This document shows, piece after piece, positions 11,602 to 21,276 of a stretch of DNA of 64,000 nt (within the stretch, counting starts at the first letter, position 1; every line of letters begins with the position of its first letter). The notes under the pieces are model-generated. The model was not told the origin of the DNA. It saw only the letters and a list, made by a program, of their open reading frames with translations, and searched no databases. The DNA lies in the NCBI GenBank assembly GCA_030374765.1, contig JARGXX010000092.1:1798001-1862000 (forward strand), given 5' to 3'. The stretch comes from Agarophyton chilense (Eukaryota; Rhodophyta; Florideophyceae; Gracilariales; Gracilariaceae). A program made the translations under genes and the position numbers.

Positions 11602-13196
11602 ATGTTTAGCTTGCGGGGATACAGCTGAAGTGAGATGCGGTGCAGCGAGTCGTGGCATGTGGTTGGTGCGTGTAACGATGTCGAGGAAGATTTTGCGGAG
11701 ATGATGTGATGACGCGGGGGAGTGAATTGGGCAAGGGAGTGGGTGTGGGGTGTCACTTTTTATGAAGTGGGCATGCGCATGAGTGGGTGGATGAGATGTC
11801 AAAGATGTGTTGTGGTATGAGGATTGGTGGGGCAGGCAGCTTCTGCAGCGACGTGGAGTGGTTTCCTTTTGTCGGTGATGACGACGAAAGGATGGGTGGG
11901 CGGGGGGGTGCTACTGGGCGAGTGGAGGCATAGTTTGGGAGGGTGTGTGCACAATGGGTTGCAATTGGCAGAGCTGGAAGCTTGGATGAAGTTGGGCAAG
12001 CTCAAGCTGGTGCACAATAGGAGGCAAGGGGATATAAGCAAAGGCAACGGGGATGTGGAGAAAGTGTGTGGCGTAGTGACGCAAGGGGGGCTCGGTTCCC
12101 TCCATGTAAGCTCCGCCCTCCGTGTACAGAGCCAGACGGCCATGGAGTCATTCTCCCCAGCGTGTTGGCGCTCGAGGCTCCGCGAGGAGCTCCCGGCGAC
12201 CGCCATGCAAGGTGATAGGCGCGAGCGCACCACGTACAGAAAGTATGCTTTGAAACAATTCTCCGCAGTTTGCAGTACAAAAGGAAAGGGCAGTGGAGGG
12301 GGGGGGGGGGGGGGGGGGGGGGAACTACGCCGCGAATCGGGCCTCACGTGACGTTGGGGGGAGGTGTGAGGTTGATATGTGTCATTACTGCAACAACTTG
12401 ATAGGCGGCGGAGGTGAACTCTATCAGACGCAGCAGTACTAACGCCAACCGGGAAGAACAGCGACAAATAGCGGAGGTGCGCCGGAGGTGGCGTGAGAGG
12501 GGGGGCGCGCAGAATCGTGGGCGGGCGGTCTGACGCCAGACAGGCACACAGGCGCAAGGCTCTTCGGCGGCGCGAAAAGGCGCCAAATATCGTCCAAGCG
12601 CTCTTTTTTTAGCGCGCTCGAGGAGCACACCTGCCCATCGTGACGCGCACAAGTAGCCCAGGGCTACGGCGTCGCGCTGCGCCAGCGCGCGCATGCGCTC
12701 GTCAAATTACAGCTCACATCGCCACGTGTGCACAGCACATTGGACACTGACAAGCGCCACCACACGCGAAACATACAGAGCTGCACGCCGCGATTTGCGT
12801 CGTGGCGCGGGTAGTCGCTGGGTAGCCTGCGAAGCGCGCGTGTCACGGGGCGTGATACGCGTGCCGCGGCGCCCACGTCAGCGCTGTATGACCGGTATGC
12901 CGTCGCGGGTTGCGCGCACACACGCCACGCGCGTCACACACGCCGCGCGCGTCACACACATTTGCTCGCCCAATGGCTGCTTGAGTTGGCGCTCTTTCGT
13001 CTCGCATGCCGCGAGACGCTGCTTTCCGTCGTCTCTCGCCTCTGCCTCTGCCCCCTCCTCCCCCCCTTTTCCACGCCACTGCCCCACTGCTGCCTACCGC
13101 CCGTGCCTTTTCCACGCCCCCTGTTTTCATAGTTCGCCCTCCCACCCCTTGGCGCCCTACCCCTCGCGACCATTCCGCGATCTCCGCTTCTTCCAC
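11602..13196. other. intergenic, GC-rich, no supported gene
   Basis: Contains a 25-G homopolymer (listed separately) and, from about 12,890 to 12,960, repeats of CGCGCGTCACACA type. The frame of the next gene stays open upstream to an ATG at 12693, but the translation there is Arg/Thr/Ser low-complexity without domains and looks like leader DNA. Confidence 0.5.
12298..12322 (+). repeat. poly-G tract of 25 nt
   Basis: An uninterrupted run of 25 G residues lies on the plus strand, flanked by AGTGGA and AACTACG. Such a tract can form G-quadruplex structures and its exact length is prone to sequencing error. Confidence 0.9.
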
Positions 13197-14960
13197 ATGG
13201 CTCCTCCCCCTGTCAACAAGTTGCGCAGCTCCATTGAGCGCGCTGTGCGCGCCTTCAGCTTTCATCGCGACCCTGCTGAAGCCCGTCCGCCGCCCCCGCC
13301 GCTCTCACCGCTCCCACCGCTTCCGCAGCTCTCGCCGCTCTCGCCGCTCTCGCCACCCCCGCACCCCCCCTGCGCACCCGCGGAGCCCGCCTCCGCGCAA
13401 CCCAATGTGCACTCCACTCGTTCCTTTCCAAGTATGTCTTCCATTCGACACACTTCGCAACTACCGCGACGTCCGCCCCGCCCGCATCGTCACCTCAAGT
13501 TCGTGCCGCGTCGCACCCCGCATTCGTCCCGTTCTCCCCGTTCGCTGCGCACCTTTTCTTTGAGTCATAACGTCTCTGCAACCCCATCAAACCAATCGAA
13601 TTCTCCACCCCACCCCATGTCTTCCGCCACGCCGTCGCAATCCTTGGCAGATACGTCGTCGCTCCCCAAGCCGCACATGTTCCGCCGCCTTAGCGCCCAC
13701 CGAATGAGAAGTCTCTCGCTTGGCCACCGCGCCTCAGACCCCGCTCAGGACCCGGACAACAAGCTGTGGAGCAGCGGCGGTCCCGCTTTGTTCTCCCGAT
13801 CGCCCACGGAGGACAGTACCAGCTGGAGCCGCATCTTCGCATCCTCCTTCGACTTGAGAGAAAAGGCTCGCTGGAGGAAGAGGAACTTTTCCTATTCCTG
13901 CACCGACTTTGAACTGGAACAAGAGCATCATATCGTTGAGATTGGCCAGCGTTTGCCGGACCGATCGCACTCTGGCACAGAGGAAGACGTGTTCGGCAGA
14001 CGTCGTCGCGACTTTTCCATCTCTTCTTGTTCCCTGCCTACCGTGCCATCATCCGGACTGCTTGCTTGTGACGTGGATCAGACTGTGGATCGGCGAGTGA
14101 ATCAGAGCGTGGACCCGCGTGCGTCCACCATCCGCCACTCGTCTCTCAAGAGCAGCTCGGACAGCCGACGTGCGCCCGAACAGCCGCGCTTCCTGGACAC
14201 GCCCATTGTGAAACCCGATCGCAACCACAAGCCGCCTCTGATGAAGGAAGCCACCACGGATGACTTTGACGAGCAAGAAGCCATTCGACACATCACCAAG
14301 GCCATTGGCAGCTCGAAAGGTCGGCTGCGTAAAAGCGCCAACATGAGCAAGGCATTCACAGCGGTGATACGCAGTGGCGACGGCTTTCTGAGAAAGAGTG
14401 AGTTGATCCAACAGACGCTTAATAGCGAGGACAGCAAGGACCCGTCCATGATTATTCTTCTGGACCCGGAGTCGTGTGAGCCAGGCTCCATGCGGCCGGA
14501 GGGCGCCAGCAGTGCGTCGGAAGAAAGCGGATCGGTTGAGAACATGAAGAGTGTGCGCGTGGCGGCCGCGCCAAACATTGGTTTTAGTACGAGCATGACG
14601 GCGCGTCAATGCGCGGCCACTTTGGAGACGATTTTAAGGGACATGGCATGCAAGGTGTCTCGCTACACGGAAGAGGATATTGGGAAGAGCAGCACTGTGA
14701 AACTGAGGGCGACGCGCTTTGGCGGTGGGGCTCGACTGTTGGATCGAAAGGTGAAGGTGTTGGTGACAGTTCGCGAGGAGGACAACATCAGAACGTCGGT
14801 GTCGTTCAGACGAGTTTCTACTATGTACGGGAGCCGGGACGGGCACTTTCCGTTGTGCAGCGAGATTCGGGAACGGTTCCAAAGGGAATGGCCCGCGGTG
14901 GTTGAGGCGCTGTACATTCGCGTCCCTCACACGCAGGTGGTGAGAAGCAATGATGGGTGA
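13197..14960 (+). CDS. low-complexity protein with possible KA1-like C-terminus
   Basis: 587 residues from the ATG at 13197 (MAPPPVNKL); an earlier in-frame ATG at 12693 is possible but adds only low-complexity sequence. The first ~200 residues are Pro/Ser/Arg-rich with CTCTCGCCG-type repeats in the DNA (about 13,320-13,370). The middle is Ser-rich with many RxxS-like sites. The last ~110 residues form the only globular part. They contain CAATLETILRDMACKVSRY, then a strand-rich KVKVLVTVRE and a VSFRRVS motif, then a final helix CSEIRERFQ. Order and motifs resemble a kinase-associated KA1 domain, a membrane- or kinase-binding module, but no kinase domain is present. Function unknown; the KA1 suggestion is inference from pattern only. 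Confidence 0.55.
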   Translation: MAPPPVNKLRSSIERAVRAFSFHRDPAEARPPPPPLSPLPPLPQLSPLSPLSPPPHPPCAPAEPASAQPNVHSTRSFPSMSSIRHTSQLPRRPPRPHRHLKFVPRRTPHSSRSPRSLRTFSLSHNVSATPSNQSNSPPHPMSSATPSQSLADTSSLPKPHMFRRLSAHRMRSLSLGHRASDPAQDPDNKLWSSGGPALFSRSPTEDSTSWSRIFASSFDLREKARWRKRNFSYSCTDFELEQEHHIVEIGQRLPDRSHSGTEEDVFGRRRRDFSISSCSLPTVPSSGLLACDVDQTVDRRVNQSVDPRASTIRHSSLKSSSDSRRAPEQPRFLDTPIVKPDRNHKPPLMKEATTDDFDEQEAIRHITKAIGSSKGRLRKSANMSKAFTAVIRSGDGFLRKSELIQQTLNSEDSKDPSMIILLDPESCEPGSMRPEGASSASEESGSVENMKSVRVAAAPNIGFSTSMTARQCAATLETILRDMACKVSRYTEEDIGKSSTVKLRATRFGGGARLLDRKVKVLVTVREEDNIRTSVSFRRVSTMYGSRDGHFPLCSEIRERFQREWPAVVEALYIRVPHTQVVRSNDG

Positions 14961-15697
14961 GAGAGAGGGAGTGATTGTTGCTGTTGTCATTATATTGGCG
15001 GAGGGATGTGGACGGTGTAGATATGGCTAGTGTGGGGAGTGGTCTACAGTATTACGAATGTATAAATTGGATGCTGGTTGGGGGCGTTGTGTTTCTTTTT
15101 GCGCGGTGCGCGCGGGCAATAGTTTTGGGGGCGGTCGGAGACGGGCGGCGCTACGAACCGAGGAAGCAAGGGGAGTTGGACACGGCGATGAACGAGGTCG
15201 TGCAGCGTGACTACTACTAGTGTAGATGCATAATCACGTTTAGTATGAACTCGCGAGAAACAGCAGGAGCACATAGACACGCTGCTAGTAGAGTAAGGCG
15301 ATAGCACATGACGTACATATGTATGCACGAAGGGCAGGCGCTAGCACGGCAGAGCGAGCGCTCACACGACTGGACGCGCACACGACGCGGTCGCAGCGCG
15401 CGCCGCGAGCGGGCGGCGCAGAGCCGCGGCGTGGCACAGCGCGCGCAATTCACGCGTGGCGCGCATTGCACAGGGGACGTATCCTAACTGTTATCCACAG
15501 TTGGTTTCTCCAAGTTGCCAGCCACGCCTACGCCTGCACGCGTGCGTCGCGCGCGCCTACACGCCCCAATTGCGAGCCTGCGTCGTCAATTGATTGGTAA
15601 TTACGCTACTCCCTTTTGTTCACCGTTCAAATTCAAAACGCTTCCCGCGGTGTTCTTGTTTTTCGCTTGCGAGCGAGAAGCTGCTGCGCTGCCCAAC
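14961..15697. other. intergenic between KA1-like gene and sulfotransferase
   Basis: No convincing gene. The region is GC-rich towards 15,400-15,560. The sulfotransferase frame remains open upstream to 15515 but begins there without an obvious targeting signal. Confidence 0.45.
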
Positions 15698-16669
15698 ATG
15701 GCGCGTCGCGCGTTGGGGCGCTCTTCTCGATGGGTGGCGTCGAGGGCCGCGCGGCGACGGCTCTGCGTACGGCTCTGCGTGTCGTCGCCGCTCGTTGCGC
15801 TCGTTGCGCTTGTCGCGCTAGTTGCGCTTGTGGCGCTGCTGGGTGCATTGCCCGCGTTGCGGGTTGCCTTCCGCGCCGCGCTGCCCGCGGTGTCGCTGTC
15901 GTCGTCGTCGTCGTCGCTGCGCTCGCGTGCCGCTGCGCGCCGCATTCTGGCCGCGCCCTTTGCGCGTCGCGTTATTGTGAGTGAGAGTAATGCGCTCATG
16001 TTTTGTCCCGTGCCCAAGGCCGCTAACAGCAATTGGAAGTACCTCATTCGCAGGTTTGAGCATTTTCCTGACTATGCTGACCTGGCCAAGGCGCACAACC
16101 CGAACCTGTCCGGCTTGCGATATCTCTCGGACTACTCCGTGGATGAGGTGCATCGACTCATCAACGACCCGACCTACTTCAAGTTTGTGTTTGTGAGAAA
16201 CCCCTACTCGCGCCTCTTGTCGTGTTACATGGACAAGTTTCGAAACACAAATGCAACCTACATCAATACCGAGTACCGTCAATTTCTCGCGCACTTGTTT
16301 CATTGGCATTATGCACGATCGGTAGACATACATAACCAACCACCCCCATCGTTCCCAACCTTTGTTGATGAGTTGTTAAAACAGCCTGCCGCTTCTATGA
16401 ATGCGCATTGGATGCCACAGACTCTCCACTGTGGCATTGGCATCATGCCGTATGACTTTATCGGACGCATGGAGAACTTGCAGACAGATGCTCGCTATGT
16501 GCTTCAAAGACTCGCCAAGACCAACTACCAGTTCCCAACGCAACAACAAATTGGCTTTCCGCCCTCTGGAGCCTCCAAACAACTTGCGGACCAGCTTTAC
16601 ACCCCACAGCTCCGTTTCAAGGTTCGTGCCATTTACCAAACTGACTTCCATCTTCTTCACTACGATTGA
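15698..16669 (+). CDS. carbohydrate sulfotransferase (Sulfotransfer_2 family)
   Basis: 323 residues from the ATG at 15698, a type II membrane protein: a basic N-terminus, then a transmembrane helix (about 31-50) built of LVA repeats, a short Ser-rich stem and a lumenal catalytic domain. The PAPS-binding sites are both visible: the 5'-phosphosulfate loop CPVPKAANSNWK (about 103-114) and the 3'-phosphate loop FVFVRNPYSRLLS (about 163-175). The family-typical HWMPQ...C (237-245) and YDFIGRMEN (252-260) blocks follow. This set matches the HNK-1/chondroitin-4-O sulfotransferase family, which transfers sulfate from PAPS to sugar hydroxyls in the Golgi. Inference: in a red alga the acceptor may be a galactan such as carrageenan. 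Its stop codon is 2 bp from that of the convergent NDUFA9-like gene. Confidence 0.88.
   Translation: MARRALGRSSRWVASRAARRRLCVRLCVSSPLVALVALVALVALVALLGALPALRVAFRAALPAVSLSSSSSSLRSRAAARRILAAPFARRVIVSESNALMFCPVPKAANSNWKYLIRRFEHFPDYADLAKAHNPNLSGLRYLSDYSVDEVHRLINDPTYFKFVFVRNPYSRLLSCYMDKFRNTNATYINTEYRQFLAHLFHWHYARSVDIHNQPPPSFPTFVDELLKQPAASMNAHWMPQTLHCGIGIMPYDFIGRMENLQTDARYVLQRLAKTNYQFPTQQQIGFPPSGASKQLADQLYTPQLRFKVRAIYQTDFHLLHYD
15791..15842 (+). repeat. 9-nt repeat encoding the transmembrane helix
   Basis: Diverged copies of a CTCGTTGCG-type unit encode LVA five times inside the sulfotransferase membrane anchor. A run of TCG/GTC triplets encoding Ser follows at about 15,897-15,921. Confidence 0.75.
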
Positions 16670-16671
16670 AT

Positions 16672-17652
16672 TCACCCAATGTACTGTATCGTATGTGCGC
16701 TACACCCTTTCGGTTCGATGCCAAGGTCGTACAACGTCTTGGCGCTTGGAGACACAATATTATCACTCTTGAGTAGTTCAACTTGGTCTCTTGTCAAAAG
16801 AGGCGCTAATGAAGGAACTCTCGAATGGATACTTTCAAAAAACGCACCTTGCATCGAGGCAACCGCAAATGGGATCGGCAGTAGCAATCGTTTTCGCCCC
16901 GTCACCTCCAACATCATTTGCATTAACTGTTCAAACGTGAGTACTGTTTTGCCACCAACTTCATAGATACCGGATGTCGTCTTCATCTCAGAATCTATCG
17001 CTAGCGCTTTAATGATTGCAGCGGCAACATCTTCCACATGAACCGGTTGATACTTCGTTTTCCCTCCCCCAACCAACGGCAGAAATGGAAGATAGCGAGA
17101 CATGTTTTCAAACCGATTAAAGAAAGAATCTTCTGGTCCGAACACAATCGATGGACGAAGAATAGTTACTCTTGCAAAGTCTTTTGAAAGACTCAAGGAT
17201 GCTAGTTCTCCCTTTGCTTTTGTACGTGCGTAAGCGCTGGTCGAATTCACATCGGCTCCGATGGCGGATACGTGTACCATGTTCTTTACGGTTGGTGAAT
17301 TTTTGATGGCTTCGGCTATCACTCTTGGGGCTTCTTCTTGAATTCTTGCAAAAGTAATGTTTCTTGAAGGTGTTTCGTACAAAATACCCACGCAGTTGAT
17401 GACATCTGTCGCGCCCTCGATGGCACGTTCAACCTGATGTGGGTTTGTAATATCACAGGGAAAAGGTTGGATATTGCCGATCGCGGGACCCATACGTTTC
17501 CATGTCGAGGGGCTCTGGACGGCCGCCGATCGCGCTGCCACACGCAGTGTGAGCTTGTTCGCGTACGGTTCCCGTGAAAGGCTGCGAATGAGTTGGCGTC
17601 CTATGAAACCAGAGGCTCCAAACACCGTAAGCGTTTTCGATGCATTGGCCAT
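16672..17652 (-). CDS. NDUFA9: NDUFA9-like atypical SDR (complex I 39-kDa-type subunit)
   Basis: 326 residues from the ATG at 17652. The frame stays open a little further to a TAG at 17707-17709, so any longer presequence would need an upstream exon. The dinucleotide-binding loop GASGFIG lies at residues 12-18, followed by CDITNP, VINCVGILYE, an SAIGAD block, a Y-x3-K pair (YARTK), RPSIVFGPEDSFFNR and PVHVEDVA. The C-terminal LLTRDQVELLKSDN block is characteristic of NDUFA9 rather than general epimerases. Known: NDUFA9 is a non-catalytic NAD(P)H-binding accessory subunit at the matrix arm of mitochondrial complex I. Inference: the same role here. Divergent from the IDE gene, convergent with the sulfotransferase. 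Confidence 0.85.
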   Translation of the reverse strand: MANASKTLTVFGASGFIGRQLIRSLSREPYANKLTLRVAARSAAVQSPSTWKRMGPAIGNIQPFPCDITNPHQVERAIEGATDVINCVGILYETPSRNITFARIQEEAPRVIAEAIKNSPTVKNMVHVSAIGADVNSTSAYARTKAKGELASLSLSKDFARVTILRPSIVFGPEDSFFNRFENMSRYLPFLPLVGGGKTKYQPVHVEDVAAAIIKALAIDSEMKTTSGIYEVGGKTVLTFEQLMQMMLEVTGRKRLLLPIPFAVASMQGAFFESIHSRVPSLAPLLTRDQVELLKSDNIVSPSAKTLYDLGIEPKGCSAHTIQYIG

Positions 17653-18232
17653 GTTCACTGCGGATCTCGGTTGCCAGAGGGTCAGATGACGACCAACGCT
17701 TCGCACCTACTGAAAAAGATACGAACCAGACGAAATGGATATTCCATTCACGGCTAAGAAGATTTCCCTCATATCCCTATTGGCACATTACTTACCAAAT
17801 ACGGCCCCAGCTTTGGCCAGCTTTGGTCAGCTGTGTTTGATCCAGAACAGAACATGAGGCCAATAACCCCAGCAATGTCATTCTCACTGTTACAGCAACG
17901 TTTTCCATTTGCAGTTTTCCCTTAATTTTTTTACACCTTGAACTACGCTGTACGAGGGGTTTTTTTTTGAACTCTTTAGTTTCTATAAGAGTTTGGGTTC
18001 CAGCTAATGGCGATACATACACCGATCGAGGTGCGGGAACTGCTGCGTCGGGCAGTCGGAAAAGCCGTACTCTAACGATATCGTCCGGAGTGCATCAGCT
18101 TTTATTCTGGTTCCAGAGTTCTCGTTCTGGTGAATATATTGCAGAACAAAGGTGGGCGCGTCTGCGAGGTACAAAGTATAGGTTCCTTTTTTCTGAAGAA
18201 AGAGCTGCATTGGTTGAGATTCAGACCATATC
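17653..18232. promoter_or_regulatory. divergent intergenic region between NDUFA9-like and IDE genes
   Basis: A 580-bp spacer from which the two genes are transcribed outward. It holds T-rich and A-rich runs (about 17,925-17,970), but I could not assign a specific promoter element. Inference: shared or back-to-back promoters. Confidence 0.4.
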
Positions 18233-21193
18233 ATGGCCATAGACTGCAGGGCTGAACGCGACCTTGTCGTTCACCCTCCCCTTGAGGTCAGCCCATACGA
18301 TCAACTTCGTTACCGTGCGATAACTCTTTCAAATGACTTGGACGTTCTCATTGCATCCGACCCGTCTTCTGATAAGGCTGCGGCGTCTCTCGATGTAGCT
18401 GTCGGAAGCTTCTCGGATCCGGAAAATCTTCCCGGACTAGCACATTTTCTTGAGCACATGTTGTTTCTTGGAACTGAGAAGTACCCCGACGAGGATTCCT
18501 ACAACAACTTCTTGGCGGAGAATGGCGGCCGCAGCAACGCGTATACTTCCCAAGAGCATACCAACTACCATTTTCAGATTATGATCGCCGATAAAAATCA
18601 CGAAGAAGCAGACGAGAAGATGCCGCCGTTCAAGGAAGCGCTAGATAGGTTTTCGCAGTTCTTCAAAACTCCTCTTTTTACTGAGGGCGCTACTGAGAGA
18701 GAGTTGAAAGCCGTACATTCTGAGCACCAAAAGAATTTACAAAGCGACTCTCGTCGACGTTTTCAGGTACAGGCCGAACTGTCAAACCCAGATCATCCTC
18801 GAAGCAAATTCAGTACAGGCTCCTTAGAGACTCTTCGAGACATTCCTCAAGAGGAGGGTATAGACACTCGTGCTGCCTTACTCGAATTCCACCGCACATA
18901 CTACTCAGCAAACATTATGAAGCTCTGCGTCATTGGTCCCCACCCGATAGATGTTATGCAAAAATGGGTTCGTGAACTCTTTTCCGGAATATCAAACACC
19001 GGACGGGATCTCCCATGTGAGGAATATCGCTCGATTCCCTCTGTCCGAGAGCAAGACTGTGGTAAGAAGATCGTGGTCGAGAGCATCAAAGATATTCGAC
19101 TTCTGGAAATTTCTTGGACAACACCATGGTGTGCCAATGAATATCGTTCTCGCCCTGGGTATTTTGTTGGAGGTTATGTTGGATACGAAGGTGAAGGCAG
19201 TGTGTTGAGTTTGTTAAAGAAGTGGGGATGGGCTGATAGTTTGGCGTGTGGGCCCATGCCTCTCATGACGTACAACGAGTTTACAGTCTACATCACTCTT
19301 ACTGCGGAAGGCATGGAACATATCGATGAAATTATCTCCTTAGTCTACCAGTGCATTCGTTTGGTCAAAGAAAAAGGAATCACTGCAAAAGCATACGAAG
19401 AAGAAGCTATATTGAAAGAAAACATGTACAAGTTTCGTGAAAAGGCTGATCCTGAGGATTTCGTTCTCCATGGTTCGAGCTGGATGCACAACCTTAAGCC
19501 ATCCCAGTATCTCAGTGGCCAAATATTATATATGGAATTTAATCCGGACGATATCAATGCCGTCTTGGAGCACTTGACCCCTGAGAGAGCGAATGTGATA
19601 ATTGTCGGGAGATTTGCGAGCGGGAAAACTACTATGACAGAGAAGTGGTACGGGACTCCTTACTGCGTCGAAAAGATACCTGCAGATACTTTTGCGAAAT
19701 GGAACGCCAGCCTTTGTGACCCCAAGTTATATCTGCGCGGTTCAAATCCTTTCATTCCTAGCGAATTTGATCTTCTCGGTGAACCTCTTCCTGACGGGGA
19801 GAGAGACCGATCGGGTCCAAAGCTGGTTCATTCAACAGAGCAGATGGACGTGTATCACAAATTAGATAGATCATTCAAACGTCCTAAGGCATGTATTGTT
19901 ATTCTTGTCCGCACACCAGGCTCGTACGAAAGTCCTCTTCAAATTGTTTTGATTTATCTGCTCGCATTTCTTGTTGAAGACGCACTCATGGAATTTTCCT
20001 ACCCAGCCCATAGAGCTGGATTCGAATATGAGGTTGATCAACAGATGAATGGACTCCAGATATACTTAAAGGGGTACAGCCATCGAATAGATGTTCTACT
20101 AGAAGCTATCTTTCGGAAAATTGCGACACTGGAAGTCGACCCTGTGCGTTTTGCTATGCAAAAAGACCACTTGCAGAGGAGTTATCAGAACTTCGCAAAG
20201 GCTCAGCCGTATTCGCTGGCTATGTACAACACCGCCTCTTTACTGGAAGAACCTCGTTGGCATGTGAATGAGTGTTTAAGTGCTCTGTTGGATGGCAGAC
20301 TTACACAGGAACGGATGGCGATTTACACCAAGGAAGTGTGTAAACGAGCGCACATAATGGCTTTAGTTACCGGAAATATTGCCGAGGAGGCTGCAATTGG
20401 GATGATGGAGAAGGTTCATTCCATCTTGCAATACACACCTGCAAAGGATTTTGAACATGCTTCTCGAAGAGTTGTGCAATTACCTCTCACTAAGGATGTG
20501 TTTTATAGAATGAAGCATACCAATCCTGAAGATAATAACTCTGCAATCGAAGTGTTTTTCCAGATCGGACTACGAGGAAACTTTGAATCTGACATGAAGC
20601 TAGAACTTTTGAGCGAGATGCTTAATAAGCCCTGCTTTTATGAGCTTCGAACAGTGCAGCAACTAGGATATATGGTTTTTGAAGGATATCGCGAGTACGA
20701 GAACACTCGCGGGCTCTTCGTCATCGTCCAATCAACAGTGAAGAACCCTGATGATCTCCTGGTCAGAATTGATGCGTTCCTAGTTTCAGCCAGAGAAAAA
20801 GTTCTGGAAGACATGACTGATGATAAGTTTGACCAATTCAAGTCAGCTCTTAAGGCCAAGAAATCCCAGCCGGAGATGTCAATAGGACAGGAAACTATCA
20901 GATTCTGGGACGAACTAGTCAGCGAAACCAGGGAGTTTGACCGACCGTCCAAGGAAATTGAAGCATTAGAGTCCATTCAGAAGCAGGACGTGATCCAGTT
21001 CTACAATGAATACATTGGGCCGTCAGGGAAAAGGAGACGCAGAATAGTTTCACAAGTGTACGGTAATAATCATCCTTTCGAAGACAGACAGACGATTCCA
21101 GAAGACGCCATCTGTGTCTCGGACCCATATGCATTTAGACGCAGCTCCTCTCTGTATCCTGTTGGTGGAATACATGACTTTGCTGGGGTATGA
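18233..21193 (+). CDS. IDE: insulin-degrading-enzyme-type zinc metalloprotease (M16A)
   Basis: 986 residues from the ATG at 18233, the usual full length of insulysin. The inverted zinc motif HFLEH is at residues 71-75 (His71, catalytic Glu74, His75), with the third ligand likely Glu164 in an AVHSEHQKN block. The distance to that Glu is about 12 residues longer than in animal IDE because of a short acidic insertion (around 120-132). Downstream, ENGGRSNAYTS and the C-terminal half with a YELRTVQQLGYMV block are family hallmarks. No transit peptide is evident, so cytosolic or peroxisomal action is most likely. Known: IDE clears small amyloidogenic peptides and, in plants, degraded presequences or signals. 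Convergent with ARP8, 83 bp apart. Confidence 0.92.
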   Translation: MAIDCRAERDLVVHPPLEVSPYDQLRYRAITLSNDLDVLIASDPSSDKAAASLDVAVGSFSDPENLPGLAHFLEHMLFLGTEKYPDEDSYNNFLAENGGRSNAYTSQEHTNYHFQIMIADKNHEEADEKMPPFKEALDRFSQFFKTPLFTEGATERELKAVHSEHQKNLQSDSRRRFQVQAELSNPDHPRSKFSTGSLETLRDIPQEEGIDTRAALLEFHRTYYSANIMKLCVIGPHPIDVMQKWVRELFSGISNTGRDLPCEEYRSIPSVREQDCGKKIVVESIKDIRLLEISWTTPWCANEYRSRPGYFVGGYVGYEGEGSVLSLLKKWGWADSLACGPMPLMTYNEFTVYITLTAEGMEHIDEIISLVYQCIRLVKEKGITAKAYEEEAILKENMYKFREKADPEDFVLHGSSWMHNLKPSQYLSGQILYMEFNPDDINAVLEHLTPERANVIIVGRFASGKTTMTEKWYGTPYCVEKIPADTFAKWNASLCDPKLYLRGSNPFIPSEFDLLGEPLPDGERDRSGPKLVHSTEQMDVYHKLDRSFKRPKACIVILVRTPGSYESPLQIVLIYLLAFLVEDALMEFSYPAHRAGFEYEVDQQMNGLQIYLKGYSHRIDVLLEAIFRKIATLEVDPVRFAMQKDHLQRSYQNFAKAQPYSLAMYNTASLLEEPRWHVNECLSALLDGRLTQERMAIYTKEVCKRAHIMALVTGNIAEEAAIGMMEKVHSILQYTPAKDFEHASRRVVQLPLTKDVFYRMKHTNPEDNNSAIEVFFQIGLRGNFESDMKLELLSEMLNKPCFYELRTVQQLGYMVFEGYREYENTRGLFVIVQSTVKNPDDLLVRIDAFLVSAREKVLEDMTDDKFDQFKSALKAKKSQPEMSIGQETIRFWDELVSETREFDRPSKEIEALESIQKQDVIQFYNEYIGPSGKRRRRIVSQVYGNNHPFEDRQTIPEDAICVSDPYAFRRSSSLYPVGGIHDFAGV

Positions 21194-21276
21194 GAACACC
21201 TAGCACATCCATCTGGTTTCTAGTGTTTTACTAAAGGTTTTACGCAATTGGATGTGCAGTCAGTGTCCAAACCAAG

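Noticed and set aside
12693-13196. N-terminal extension of the KA1-like gene
   Set aside because: Translation is Arg/Thr/Ser low complexity; a later ATG gives a more protein-like start.
17653-17706. Longer N-terminus of the NDUFA9-like protein
   Set aside because: The 54 extra bases begin with GTG directly after TAG; a presequence would need an unseen upstream exon.
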